The notes beneath the pieces are model-generated. The model was not told the DNA's origin. It did no database searches and saw only the letters and a list, made by a program, of their open reading frames with translations. The position numbers were made by a program, and so were the translations under genes. Of a stretch of DNA of 64,000 bases, positions 18,421 through 27,903 are shown in pieces; the stretch's first letter is position 1, and the number at the start of each line of letters is the position of its first letter. The stretch is from Virgibacillus litoralis (GTDB taxonomy: Bacteria; Bacillota; Bacilli; Bacillales; Amphibacillaceae): contig NZ_JAGGKK010000005.1 of assembly GCF_017873675.1 (NCBI RefSeq), positions 62,001 to 126,000 of the forward strand, in the 5' to 3' direction.

Positions 18421-18600
18421 CCCTAAGTAAAAAAAACCGCCAGTTTCAAAACAGCTGTCTTAGCTATTATTATTGTATAATTCAACAAAATTCGGGAAGT
18501 GACAGGCACATTGGCTCTCCTTCCACAACCTCCAAATGAAGCAATAGAACCGCCCCCATGCTTCCTCTTCCCTAAAATCAGCTGACCTGCTAAACTTAAT
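18421..18600. repeat. Degenerate MITE-like repeat cluster
   Basis: This gene-free stretch (18141-18620) holds CCGCCAGTTTCAAAACAGCT and GAAGCAATAGAACCGCCCCC-ATGCTTC, both recurring in degenerate form at 31622-31720, plus the CGGGAAGTGACAGGCAC block seen at 8656. It seems to be a landing site of overlapping small repeats. A short stretch near 18290-18370 reads on the minus strand as ALPDDAAFLGVLSMDGTI and may be a gene fragment. Confidence 0.45.
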
Positions 18601-18620
18601 GTAACGAAGCAGGTGATTAC

Positions 18621-20894
18621 ATGACAAACGTTGTTAAGATATCGGTACGGCATCTAGTGGAACATGTATTTCGAAGTGGGAGTATTGATTCCGGTGGTTT
18701 CCGTTCAGCAAATCCTCTTACAGATGGTACAAAGGCTCACCAGAAGATACAAAAAACGTACAAAAAAGATGATCAGAAGGAAGTCTATCTAAAGGCAGAG
18801 ATTCCCTTTGAAAATATAAGCATTCATGTCGATGGACGCTGTGATGGATTGCTTTTTCAGGAGGACGGGTCGGTAACCGTCGATGAAATCAAGTCTACTT
18901 CACATGTGCTCGGTACCACAGAAGAGACCTACCCAGTACATTGGGCCCAGGCTGTCTTCTATGCATATATTTATGCGTTAGATCATGAGCTGGCGTCAAT
19001 GACGATTCAACTTACATATGTGCAAGTCAAAACAGAAGAGCAGAAACAGTTTCAACGTTATATGACACTTACCGAACTTGAAGATTTTGTAATGGAAGTG
19101 GTAAGTGAGTACGCTGCTTATGCCAAAGCTAAGACGCAGCATATAAATGACAGAAATACCAGCAGTAAAGCGCTGGCATTTCCTTATGGAGTCTACCGGG
19201 ATGGGCAGCGCAAGCTTGCAGGGTCAGTCTACAAAACGATACTCGATAAGAAGGTTCTGTTTGCCAAAGCTTCCACTGGAATTGGTAAAACGATTTCCAC
19301 AATCTTTCCAGCAGTTAAATCGATTGGAGAAGGCAACCTCCAGCGCATCTTTTATCTGACTGCAAAAACCATTACCAGACAAGCAGCCGAAGAAGCATTC
19401 CAGTTGTTGATTGAAAATGGCTTGGAAATGAAGGTTGTCACCATTACAGCAAAAGACAAGATCTGTTTTCAGGAGGAAACTATTTGTACTGCTGAGCATT
19501 GTCCTTTTGCTGAGGGGTATTATGACCGGATTAACGGCGCAATTCTGGATATTTTTGAAAATGAATCATTAATGAGCCGTACAGTGATTGAAGCATATGC
19601 ACGGAAACATCGGGTTTGTCCATTTGAATTTTCGCTTGACCTTGCTTACACAGCAGACGCCGTTATTTGTGATTATAACTATATATTCGACCCTAGAGTG
19701 TCCCTAAAACGCTTAATTGAAGATCAGAAAAAACAAGCCGTTCTGCTCGTGGATGAGGCGCATAACCTAGTAGATCGTGCACGGGAAATGTACTCGGCGG
19801 TGCTGTTTAAATCATCGTTTTTACAAGTACAAAAAGAATACAAAGATATGAATGGCGCTGTTGCTAAAGCTGCAAAGGCCGTCAATGTTTGTCTCGCGGA
19901 AAAGCGAAAGCAGGCAAATATAGTAGAAAAACAGCTGGATGAAGACCTGGCAGTCCTGGTGGAAACGTTCACTGAAGTGGCAGAAGAAGAATTGGTTCAA
20001 AGTGAGGAATCCAATCAACTTTTAGTGGATACTTATTTCGCCGCCAGTACTTTCGCAAAAATCTGCCGGCTCTATGATAAACGCTTTGTTTCTTATGTAG
20101 AAACAGACAAGAATGAGGTAAGGATGAAGCTGCTTTGCTTAGATCCATCGTACCTTCTCCAGCAAATGGGAAAAGGTTTCCGTTCTAAAGTTTTCTTTTC
20201 GGCTACACTAACACCAGCAGATTACTATAAAAATCTATTAGGAGGAACCAAGGATGACTATGTGTTATCCATCCCCTCTCCATTTGTCCATGAAAATGCA
20301 GAGATTCTGGTTAAGCCTTTGTCCACACGCTATCATGACCGTGAACAGACACTGTTGCCAATGGTCAAGTTTATTCTTGATGCCCTGAAAAAGCATGAGG
20401 GGAATTTCATCATCTTTTTCCCGTCCTATAACTATATGAATAAGGTTTTCGAGGCATTTAAAACACAAGCACCAGATGTAAAAACAATTGTCCAGGAAAC
20501 CGGGATGTCGGAGGAGTTACGGGAGAATTTCCTAACTGCCTTCAAGGCAAGCGCAAATGAAAGATTGGTAGGATTTGCGGTTCTTGGTGGCGTTTTTTCA
20601 GAAGGGGTCGATTTGAAAGGAGACCGGCTTTCTGGAGTCATGGTCGTTGGGGTCGGGCTTCCGCAGATCGGATTCGAACGAGATATTATCAAGGATTATT
20701 TCACGAATGAAGGACATAATGGCTTTGATTACGCCTACGTCTATCCTGGAATGAACAAAGTCCTGCAGGCTGGCGGCAGACTCATAAGGTCTGAGGACGA
20801 TCAGGGGACCATTGTCTTAATAGACGACAGATTTTTACAGCTAAAATATCAGAAGCTATTCCCGGAAGAATGGCGTCATTATAGAGTGGTTTGA
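18621..20894 (+). CDS. Cas4-like nuclease fused to DinG/XPD-type Fe-S helicase
   Basis: This 757-residue DNA-repair type protein starts with a PD-(D/E)XK nuclease domain: VDGRCDG (~70-76), VDEIKST (~87-93, catalytic D-ExK) and HWAQAVFYAY (~107-116, QxxxY). A superfamily 2 helicase follows, with Walker A ASTGIGKT (~217-224), four Cys (~282, 288, 293, 333) placed as the Fe-S cluster of XPD/DinG helicases, the DEAH box LLVDEAH (~375-381), and motifs SATLTPADYY and GVFSEGVDLKGDRL toward the C-terminus. It is a lone plus-strand gene with no phage or CRISPR neighbours, so general DNA repair of branched or damaged substrates is the best guess. Start after AGCAGGTGATTAC. Confidence 0.85.
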   Translation: MTNVVKISVRHLVEHVFRSGSIDSGGFRSANPLTDGTKAHQKIQKTYKKDDQKEVYLKAEIPFENISIHVDGRCDGLLFQEDGSVTVDEIKSTSHVLGTTEETYPVHWAQAVFYAYIYALDHELASMTIQLTYVQVKTEEQKQFQRYMTLTELEDFVMEVVSEYAAYAKAKTQHINDRNTSSKALAFPYGVYRDGQRKLAGSVYKTILDKKVLFAKASTGIGKTISTIFPAVKSIGEGNLQRIFYLTAKTITRQAAEEAFQLLIENGLEMKVVTITAKDKICFQEETICTAEHCPFAEGYYDRINGAILDIFENESLMSRTVIEAYARKHRVCPFEFSLDLAYTADAVICDYNYIFDPRVSLKRLIEDQKKQAVLLVDEAHNLVDRAREMYSAVLFKSSFLQVQKEYKDMNGAVAKAAKAVNVCLAEKRKQANIVEKQLDEDLAVLVETFTEVAEEELVQSEESNQLLVDTYFAASTFAKICRLYDKRFVSYVETDKNEVRMKLLCLDPSYLLQQMGKGFRSKVFFSATLTPADYYKNLLGGTKDDYVLSIPSPFVHENAEILVKPLSTRYHDREQTLLPMVKFILDALKKHEGNFIIFFPSYNYMNKVFEAFKTQAPDVKTIVQETGMSEELRENFLTAFKASANERLVGFAVLGGVFSEGVDLKGDRLSGVMVVGVGLPQIGFERDIIKDYFTNEGHNGFDYAYVYPGMNKVLQAGGRLIRSEDDQGTIVLIDDRFLQLKYQKLFPEEWRHYRVV

Positions 20895-20931
20895 AGCATG
20901 GAGACGGTTCCTGCAACTTCTAACATTCTGC

Positions 20932-21450
20932 TTAACTTTTTCCGGGTACCTGTGCCGTTCCACCTGCAAGAGATTTCGTTAATAAGCTTGGATGGGGTAA
21001 GCTATCTTCTGGATTAATACCTAGGAAATACATATAAGCAAGATTTAACGAAGCCTCCTCAATAACTCGTTCATCTGACAAATTATAGAGGTATTGCAGC
21101 ACCGACAATTTAATCATAAGTTCAGGCTCTTTTGCTGGTCTCCCGTAATACTTGCAGTAAGAGGTTTCAAGAAGTTTATTAATAGAACTAAAGTCAACCT
21201 CATCTCTTATTAACTCAAGCATGTGATTTTCAGGGATTTTATTGTATAATTCTGAGTAGATGCTTAATTGTGCATCATCATTATTGAGCATAGAAAAAAA
21301 CTCCGTTGTGTGTTTGGTAGTAGTTTTTGGTTAACTCTATTATACCAAATAACGGAGGTTTTTTCTGTGTCTAAAATCAATTTTATTCCATATTTTCCAA
21401 AATTTAGGAGTCGTTTTTCAGTGGTCTCTTCCTGTCCCCTTGTCCCCCCT
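20932..21450 (-). mobile_element. IS1182-family element remnant (5' third of transposase and IS end)
   Basis: The coding part (20932-21291) gives the first ~105 residues of an IS1182 transposase: KLSVLQYLYNLSDERVIEEA and NLAYMYFLGINPEDSLPHPSLL. It then breaks into a junction sequence, so the catalytic DDE part is gone. Upstream, 21291-21365 holds the AAAAACTCCGTT ... AACGGAGGTTTTTT hairpin usual before such transposase genes, then the IS outer end up to about 21443. It cannot transpose by itself. A second degenerate copy of the outer end lies at 6935-7046. Confidence 0.8.
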
Positions 21451-21461
21451 GCAATAATAGA

Positions 21462-22445
21462 TTATTTAATTCCTTCCTTCACTTTTGCCGCAACATCCTC
21501 AGGTACCCATTTCGTCCATAAATCTTCATTTTCCTTTAAGAACTTGAGTGCAGCATCCTCATGCGACGCTTCCTCTTCTTGCATATAGACTAATGCATCG
21601 TTAGCTATCTTACTAGATGTTTTATAGTTTTTCAAAAATTCAACTACTTCTGGTGCTCGTTCTGGTAAACTTTCATTTGATATAATATCAATATCCTGTG
21701 CACCGATCTTTTCTAGTGGACCAGGTTCCTTTTCAAGTATTGGTGTCATGTCAAATTTCCCCATTACCCAGTTTGGCTCATAATTATATCCAATCCACGG
21801 TTCACCATTATTATATGCCTCTGATAATGATATATTTATCCCTGTTTCGGATCCTGCACGGAAATAATTATAATTTTCATCTAATCCATAGTGTTTGAAA
21901 GCATCGTACAGTATTTTATCCACATTCCACCCAGATATCGCTCCAATAATGCGTCCTTTTTCTGGATCTGCAGGGTCCTTAAAGAGTTCCCAGTATTCAG
22001 GTAGATCTGTTATGTATTTTAAATCCGGTGCCACTGGTTCAATCCCACGTTCTGGATCTCCTTCAATCACATAAGTAGGTACATAAAACCCTTGATGGTT
22101 GTCATCATAATTTGTCGATAACTTAATAAAATACCCTTCCTCTATTCCTTTTGTATAAACTTCTTCATCATTTTTTGTCCATATTTCCATATGAACGTCT
22201 ACCTGTCCTTCTTCAATTGCAGTATAAATAGCTGGAGTTGACCCAGATAATTTTTCTGTTTCATAACCATATCCTTCTTCAATGATTGTTCTAGCAATCT
22301 GATTATGAAAACGAAGGCTATCCCATCCATCATCAGCAAACACAATTTTTTCTTTAGAATCTGCATCTGTTTTATCACTACAGCCAACAGTTACTAGTAG
22401 TGAAAGAAAAGCAATTACCATTATGACAATATTAAACTTTTTCAT
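21462..22445 (-). CDS. Glycine betaine/choline-type ABC transporter substrate-binding lipoprotein
   Basis: The 327-residue protein has a lipoprotein signal ending in LVTVGC (Cys ~22) and an OpuAC-type periplasmic-binding fold: ADDGWDSLRFHN (~38-49), GSTPAIYTAIEEGQVDVHMEIW (~68-89), and GEPWIGYNYEPNW, rich in Trp/Tyr as in quaternary-amine binding pockets. It should bind a betaine or related compatible solute outside the membrane. No permease or ATPase gene is adjacent, so it must serve a transporter encoded elsewhere or have kept only this part. It lies downstream of amino-acid and aldehyde dehydrogenase genes. Start after GAGGAGAATAAAT. Confidence 0.88.
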   Translation of the reverse strand: MKKFNIVIMVIAFLSLLVTVGCSDKTDADSKEKIVFADDGWDSLRFHNQIARTIIEEGYGYETEKLSGSTPAIYTAIEEGQVDVHMEIWTKNDEEVYTKGIEEGYFIKLSTNYDDNHQGFYVPTYVIEGDPERGIEPVAPDLKYITDLPEYWELFKDPADPEKGRIIGAISGWNVDKILYDAFKHYGLDENYNYFRAGSETGINISLSEAYNNGEPWIGYNYEPNWVMGKFDMTPILEKEPGPLEKIGAQDIDIISNESLPERAPEVVEFLKNYKTSSKIANDALVYMQEEEASHEDAALKFLKENEDLWTKWVPEDVAAKVKEGIK

Positions 22446-22632
22446 ATATTTATTCTCCTCATCTGATTTATAAACAACGATTTTTTAATAAGTAAGGTAA
22501 AACGTGCCCTACCAAAAGTAGATAATTTTTTCACTAATAGCGCAATCTTTGTTTCGCGTAAACTTATCTCTTTTTTAATTCAAATAATTATGCATAAAAG
22601 AACCTGGAAAATGTTAAAGCATTATCAGCTGC

Positions 22633-23808
22633 TTATTGTGCTGCTACTTTTTTGGAAGGATCCGCAAACTCTAATAAATCGCTGACTTCCGGTTTGAAAA
22701 TTTCATAAGCAATATCTCGCTGATACCTGTTTTGTTTCTTTGCTTGTGAAAATAATTGATAGGTATTTTTTCGGCATAGCTTTTCAATATCATCAATCAC
22801 ATCTTGTGGGTCTGGTTTGACCAGTCCAAAAATAACTGCATCATAAAATCTTATTGCCCCTAGATTCGCAACGAAATCATTGACGATATCAATTCCTTTA
22901 TGCTTGATGATTTCGTCCCCTTCAGAAGAGATTGGAATATTGGCAGCTTCAACAATCAAGCTTGATTTTACGCTATCAGCATTAGACTGGTTAATAACGT
23001 CCTCTAATGCACATGGGATGACTATATCACAGTCCACATCAAGCCAGTTCTCGTTTGACCTCACAGTATAGTTCGATTCAAAATAGTCGTGATCCATTTC
23101 TCCATATACATTCTTATGGTCAATCAGCTTTTGGACATCTAATCCTTCTTCACATGTGACTAACAGGTTTGCATCCGAAATTCCGACGATTTTATAACCT
23201 AATTGAGACAATTTCAACGCACAGCTTGCGCCTACACAACCGAAGCCTTGGATGACAACGCTCGCTCCATCTTTTCCATTTTTATATTTCCAAGCCTCAT
23301 CTGTCGAAAATGCAACACCATATCCTGTTACGGCATCATTTAGAAGCAGTCCATCAATTCTTGTTTTCATCAGTACATCAAAATCCTTTATCCCTTGAAG
23401 GACTGCAGGATCTTGTTTCATTGACGGCGTCAAAGGGATATCAATGCTGAATTCATTAAAGATTTCAAGCACATCTTCATATTTAGTACCTAGATCACTT
23501 CCTAAAGATACGCCTTTATCAATATAGGGCATCATTGCAATTAAAAATCTTCTTAAAACGGCATATGCATCAGGAGCTTTGTAATCATAAGAAATACCTG
23601 CCTTACATCCGCCGGTCGTTTCACTGTCACTAGCTACATACTTATAAGCCATGGCCTCGGCCAATCTTTCAACCTCTTCTTTTGTAACCGACGGATGCAT
23701 TCTCGTACCGCCGCCTGTATAGCCTTTCATGAAGTTATGAACAACAAGCCACCCTTGTGCATCCGTTTCCGTATCATTCCACTCTATAACTAAATAGGCT
23801 TTAGCCAT
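22633..23808 (-). CDS. Glu/Leu/Phe/Val dehydrogenase family amino-acid dehydrogenase
   Basis: The 391-residue protein has a family N-terminal domain with GGGTRMHPSVTKEEVERLAEAM (~32-53, the substrate-carboxylate site with adjoining MAYK and GGCKAGI) and a Rossmann domain with VIQGFGCVGASCALKL (~184-199). These enzymes oxidatively deaminate an amino acid to a 2-oxo acid with NAD(P). The downstream-to-upstream order TPP enzyme, aldehyde dehydrogenase, amino-acid dehydrogenase suggests it makes the 2-oxo acid for decarboxylation. It is shorter than the usual ~420-residue glutamate dehydrogenase, so Leu/Phe/Val-type specificity is possible; the exact substrate cannot be read off. Confidence 0.85.
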   Translation of the reverse strand: MAKAYLVIEWNDTETDAQGWLVVHNFMKGYTGGGTRMHPSVTKEEVERLAEAMAYKYVASDSETTGGCKAGISYDYKAPDAYAVLRRFLIAMMPYIDKGVSLGSDLGTKYEDVLEIFNEFSIDIPLTPSMKQDPAVLQGIKDFDVLMKTRIDGLLLNDAVTGYGVAFSTDEAWKYKNGKDGASVVIQGFGCVGASCALKLSQLGYKIVGISDANLLVTCEEGLDVQKLIDHKNVYGEMDHDYFESNYTVRSNENWLDVDCDIVIPCALEDVINQSNADSVKSSLIVEAANIPISSEGDEIIKHKGIDIVNDFVANLGAIRFYDAVIFGLVKPDPQDVIDDIEKLCRKNTYQLFSQAKKQNRYQRDIAYEIFKPEVSDLLEFADPSKKVAAQ

Positions 23809-23995
23809 TTTATTACCTCCTAATGATTTTTTTGCATGTAAGCCTCATGTAGATATTCTTTTTTTAGATTGCTAGATTACTATTTTTCCGTGCAGTAAAT
23901 TCACAATCATCCCTTGCCCAACTTTTCATTGTATGCGACCCCATAATATTTCCAGCAAACAATGGAAGCGCCCTTATTTTCACATAAGGATTCTT

Positions 23996-24036
23996 CACCT
24001 TGTTCCTTTTAAGCATTTTTCAAAAAGAACAAGGTG
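23996..24036. terminator. Hairpin between aldehyde and amino-acid dehydrogenase genes
   Basis: CACCTTGTTC and GAACAAGGTG form a perfect 10 bp stem over a ~21 nt loop, 12 bp past the aldehyde dehydrogenase stop. There is no T run on the minus strand, so it may be an RNA-processing element. Confidence 0.45.
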
Positions 24037-24047
24037 CCATCCATTCT

Positions 24048-25520
24048 CTAATCAAACCAATGAATCGGTTTCGGAGCCAGATTAATGTTAATCTGTTTCG
24101 TTTCCTGGTATTCATCCAATCCATACGTACCAAGGCTTCTACCAATACCACTTTGTTTATAGCCACCCCATGGGGCTTGAATATTCGTAAGGTGGTAAGC
24201 ATTTAACCATGTGATGCCGGCTCGGACTTTTTTGATGACACGTAAGGCTTTATTTTGATCTGCAGAGAAAACAGAACCCGCAAGTCCAAAGTCTGTGTCG
24301 TTTGCAATCTTAATTGCCTCTTCTTCATCTTGGAATTTCTGGATAGTGACGACAGGACCAAAGATTTCTTCTCTGACAATCCGCATATCGCTTGTTACAT
24401 TCGTAAAGACGGTAGGTTCCATAAAAAAACCCTTTTCCAGACCGTTTTTCTCGATGCGAATGCCGCCAGAAGCAAGGCTTGCACCTTCTTCTTTTCCAAT
24501 TCGTATGTAGTCTAGTATACTCTTGAGCTGGTTTTCGCTGACAATAGCTCCCATCTCAGATTGCTCATCATTTCCGGGACCAACCCTTATCCTTCGTGCA
24601 TTCTCTACAAATTTCGCCACAAATTCATCATAGATACCCTCTTGGACAAGAATACGGCTTCCCGAAGTGCAGACTTGCCCAGATCCCATGTAGATCCCAA
24701 ACAAGGAGTAATCGATGGCTGTTTCCAGGTCCGCATCACCAAAGATGATGTTCGGAGATTTCCCTCCCAATTCAAGGGACACTTTTTTCATATTACCTGT
24801 TGCTGCCTGCATGATACGGCGACCGACACCTGTGCTTCCAGTAAAGGAAACAACATCCACATCATCGCTTTCAGCGATCGTTTGGCCAACAACCGATCCA
24901 GAACCCATCAGGAGGTTAGCTACCCCTTTTGGCAAATCGGACTCATCAATCAGTTCAAACATTTTCACCGCTGTCATCGGAGTAATTTCTGCGGGTTTTA
25001 ATAGAATGCTATTACCTGCTGCCAATGCCGGAGCAATCTTCCAAACACTCATCAATAAAGGGAAATTCCAAGGAACAATCAATCCCGCAACACCCATCGG
25101 TTCCTTCACAATCATTGTCTGCATATCTTCTGGGGCTTCATACGTTTGGCCATTAGGCATATTAAGCAGACCTGCATAATAACGAAAAGTATTAGCGGCC
25201 TCTTCAGCATCCGACCGTGCCTCTCTTCTTGTTTTTCCGTTATTCTGTACTTCCAAATTCGTTAACTCGTCAATGTTTTCTTGCAATTTATCCGCAATCT
25301 GAAGTAAAACTGCCGCCCGTTCTTGCGGGGATTTATCAGACCATACACCACTTTCAAACGTTTTTTTTGCTATTTTGATAGTCTCTTCTGTTTCTTCTTT
25401 TGTTGCTCTCTGGGCCATGGCTATAACTTCTTGTGTAGCAGGATTAATAATATCAAGTGTATCCGGATTACTAGATTCTACCCAATGTCCATTTATATAT
25501 AGTTTCAACTCTTTTGTCAT
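24048..25520 (-). CDS. NAD(P)-dependent aldehyde dehydrogenase
   Basis: The 490-residue member of the ALDH superfamily is close to betaine-aldehyde or broad-specificity types. Visible motifs are VPWNFPLLMSVWKIAPALAAGN (~152-173), SFTGSTGVG (~229-237), LELGGKSPNIIF (catalytic Glu, ~253-264), GQVCTSGSR (nucleophile Cys ~287) and EEIFGPVVT (~385-393). It oxidises an aldehyde to the acid. Lying between the TPP enzyme and the amino-acid dehydrogenase, it probably handles the aldehyde formed by 2-oxo acid decarboxylation, but a role in betaine metabolism near the betaine-binding protein gene is an alternative. Confidence 0.9.
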   Translation of the reverse strand: MTKELKLYINGHWVESSNPDTLDIINPATQEVIAMAQRATKEETEETIKIAKKTFESGVWSDKSPQERAAVLLQIADKLQENIDELTNLEVQNNGKTRREARSDAEEAANTFRYYAGLLNMPNGQTYEAPEDMQTMIVKEPMGVAGLIVPWNFPLLMSVWKIAPALAAGNSILLKPAEITPMTAVKMFELIDESDLPKGVANLLMGSGSVVGQTIAESDDVDVVSFTGSTGVGRRIMQAATGNMKKVSLELGGKSPNIIFGDADLETAIDYSLFGIYMGSGQVCTSGSRILVQEGIYDEFVAKFVENARRIRVGPGNDEQSEMGAIVSENQLKSILDYIRIGKEEGASLASGGIRIEKNGLEKGFFMEPTVFTNVTSDMRIVREEIFGPVVTIQKFQDEEEAIKIANDTDFGLAGSVFSADQNKALRVIKKVRAGITWLNAYHLTNIQAPWGGYKQSGIGRSLGTYGLDEYQETKQININLAPKPIHWFD

Positions 25521-25755
25521 AACATTCCTCCCCCTTCTTGTCGGCTTTAAAGTCTAACAAATACTGAAATAGACTGTGCTCTAGTTTATATTAGCCACAA
25601 TTGCAGAGCATTTAACCAATTCCGTAAACTGAATATGCTATATATACGGTATGAACAGACTAAGCCAACTTTTAATACCCGCTAGCCCTAAAAATGAATG
25701 CCAATTCTATCAATCTACCTAAAAGACAAGATAGGTAGAGGATGAACGTTAAGCT

Positions 25756-27429
25756 TTATCCATGTTTTGGACGGAAAGAGGCAATGTATTCGTCTGTATC
25801 TTCGTATTCCAATACACCCATTGCCGCTACATCTACTACAACCAAATAAGGTTTATTACTTACAATTGCATTCGATAACCCTTCCTTGAACTCCTCGACT
25901 GAGCGTAGTTTCTCTGATTCGAATCCCATTGATTTTGCCATCATGACGAAATCTGGGTTTTCCAAGTCTACAGATGTACGCCTGCCATAAGCCGCTTCTT
26001 GGTAGTATCTTAAGATCCCATATCCGCCATCGTCGAACAATAGAATGACAATTGGCGTATTTTCCTGAATTGCGGTGATCATTTCGCCTGCATTCATCAT
26101 GAATCCGCCGTCCCCCGCTATAAGGACGACAGGCTTTTCTGGCTGAGCGATTTGGGCTCCAATCGCCATTGGTAAGCCTTGGCCGATTCCTCCGCCGGTC
26201 ATGTGGAGGTAGTTTCTTGGTTCGTAAATGTCGAACAATTTATTGCCCCAAGTGTAGCCAGGGATGGTCACATCAGTTACCAAGATTGTACTCTCAGGCA
26301 ACTGTTCACGCATGATATCTGCAACTTCTCCGTAGGGCTCAATTTGGCTGCGAAGGTCTTCACGAACCGCTTGACGGGCGAATTTCACTTCATCCACGTA
26401 GGCTGCATCTGGAGTGATTTCCTTATTTGCCAAAGAACTGTTGATTTCTTGTAAGACTGCCTTGGCATCTCCGACCAGTGTATACAATGTATCAAAGTTA
26501 CGGTTGAATGCACTTGGATTTAGATCAATATTGATGTGATTTTCGGGTACTGGAAGCGTCCAGTTATACGTTTCCCCATCGCGGAAACGCGCCCCGATAC
26601 TAACGAGCAGATCCGATTTTTTCAAAAGTCCTTCCACTTGTGGTGTAGCCCCAAAATTACCGATACAAAGCGGATGATTTTCAGGAATGGACCCTTTTCC
26701 AGATTCACTTGTAATAACAGCAGGCTGAATTTTAGCCACCAGCGTTTGAAGTTCCTCGGATGCTCCCGAAGCAATAACTCCATTTCCCGCCCAGATAACT
26801 GGTCTTTTTGCTACGGCAATTTTTTCAATCACATCAGCTGGAAGGTTGATTTTCACTTCTGTATCTTGAACCGTTGCCACTTCGACCAATTGATTTTGCG
26901 GAATGATCTGTGCTTGAAAGTTCGTTGGGACTGAAATTGTTACTGGCCCCGTAGGAACAGTCAGCGCCTCTTTAATAGCACTGCGCACAAATGGTGTGAC
27001 TTGCTTTGGACGCTTTAACAAATAAGCTGTCTTGTTTGCACCATTCATCATTTTCAACTGGTCTTTAGCTTCGTGGACATAACGTTGATCCGTTCCAATA
27101 TAATTAGAATCAGCTTCCCCCGTAATGTGCAATAACGGGGTCCCTGAATTCCACGTTTCTATCAATGAACCTGCACCGTTCCCCGCTCCGGAACCAGTAC
27201 TTGTTATTACAACGCCCAATTTCCCCGTGGCACGCGCATAGGCATCAGCCATGTTGACCGCCCCACTTTCACCGCGGGCAGTGACTATTCGAATGCTTTC
27301 TTGACGCATAATCGCATCATAAATTGGCATATTGTGAATACTAACGATCCCGTATACTACCTCCACTTCTGCCAGTACAAGTTCTTTTACGATTGCCTCT
27401 GCAACTGTAAATTCTGTTTGATTGTTCAA
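25756..27429 (-). CDS. Thiamine-diphosphate enzyme (acetolactate synthase / benzoylformate decarboxylase-like)
   Basis: The 557-residue protein has the three-domain layout of the pyruvate oxidase/decarboxylase superfamily: Pyr domain with the cofactor-activating Glu in ARGESGAVNMADAYAR (~52-67), a central domain, and a PP domain with GGGIGQGLPMAIGAQ (~409-423) and GDGGFMMNAGEM ... LFDDGGYG (~437-470). The Mg-binding segment has DDGG where most members have NN, still with an oxygen ligand. The reaction is probably decarboxylation of a branched or aromatic 2-oxo acid, given the neighbouring amino-acid and aldehyde dehydrogenase genes. Acetolactate-type carboligation is not excluded. Start is before the dispersed element at 27456. 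Confidence 0.82.
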   Translation of the reverse strand: MNNQTEFTVAEAIVKELVLAEVEVVYGIVSIHNMPIYDAIMRQESIRIVTARGESGAVNMADAYARATGKLGVVITSTGSGAGNGAGSLIETWNSGTPLLHITGEADSNYIGTDQRYVHEAKDQLKMMNGANKTAYLLKRPKQVTPFVRSAIKEALTVPTGPVTISVPTNFQAQIIPQNQLVEVATVQDTEVKINLPADVIEKIAVAKRPVIWAGNGVIASGASEELQTLVAKIQPAVITSESGKGSIPENHPLCIGNFGATPQVEGLLKKSDLLVSIGARFRDGETYNWTLPVPENHINIDLNPSAFNRNFDTLYTLVGDAKAVLQEINSSLANKEITPDAAYVDEVKFARQAVREDLRSQIEPYGEVADIMREQLPESTILVTDVTIPGYTWGNKLFDIYEPRNYLHMTGGGIGQGLPMAIGAQIAQPEKPVVLIAGDGGFMMNAGEMITAIQENTPIVILLFDDGGYGILRYYQEAAYGRRTSVDLENPDFVMMAKSMGFESEKLRSVEEFKEGLSNAIVSNKPYLVVVDVAAMGVLEYEDTDEYIASFRPKHG

Positions 27430-27455
27430 TGTAATAGCCCCCTAATATGGAAGCA

Positions 27456-27567
27456 GAGGGACGGTTCCTGTGCTCCTCCCAAATTGGACAAATCTAAATC
27501 CCTTTTTGAAAAGTGGACTCTTAGGACATAAAAGCAAACGAAGCGATAGAACCATCCCCCGGCTTCG
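27456..27567. repeat. MITE-like ~110 bp element, copy A
   Basis: The element begins GAGGGACGGTTCCTGTGC and ends near ATAGAACCATCCCCCGGCTTC. It aligns along its whole length with 27765-27876 (shared internal blocks GGACAAATcTAAATC, GGACATAAA and GAAGnnATAGAAC). The ends are imperfect inverted repeats. It carries no coding capacity. Confidence 0.6.
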
Positions 27568-27764
27568 TTAAACTGTGTAATAAATTTAAAAAGTGGTTTT
27601 TAGACCAATATTTTAAATTTTATATCTCTTTTATGTATTATTCAAACAGCAAATACAGTTATTTTTGTACAAAAAGTGTATACAGTTTTAGATTGTCAGG
27701 CCTTCAGGGGATTAAACATATATATCCTTTGATTATCTCCGACTTACACCATTCTACAAAATCT

Positions 27765-27876
27765 GAGGGACAGTTCCCGTGCTTTCTGCCATATTCGACA
27801 AATTTAAATCTTCTTTTGAACAGTGAAATCAGTTAGACATAAAGCAGCTGAAGTAATAGAACAGTCCCTGTCCCTC
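27765..27876. repeat. MITE-like ~110 bp element, copy B
   Basis: GAGGGACAGTTCCCGTGC at one end and GAACAGTCCCTGTCCCTC at the other form terminal inverted repeats. The interior matches copy A. With copy A it fills most of the 27430-27976 gap, which has no gene. Confidence 0.6.
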
Positions 27877-27903
27877 ATGTCCCCCCAATCAATCCCAGAC
27901 AAA

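Noticed and set aside
18621-20894. Cas4 / CRISPR-associated helicase system
   Set aside because: The nuclease and helicase form one protein with no array or other cas genes within the window; the similarity is only to the fold.
25756-27429. Naming the TPP enzyme acetolactate synthase
   Set aside because: Size and motifs fit the superfamily, but there is no regulatory subunit or valine/leucine gene nearby and the neighbours suggest a decarboxylase; left unspecific.
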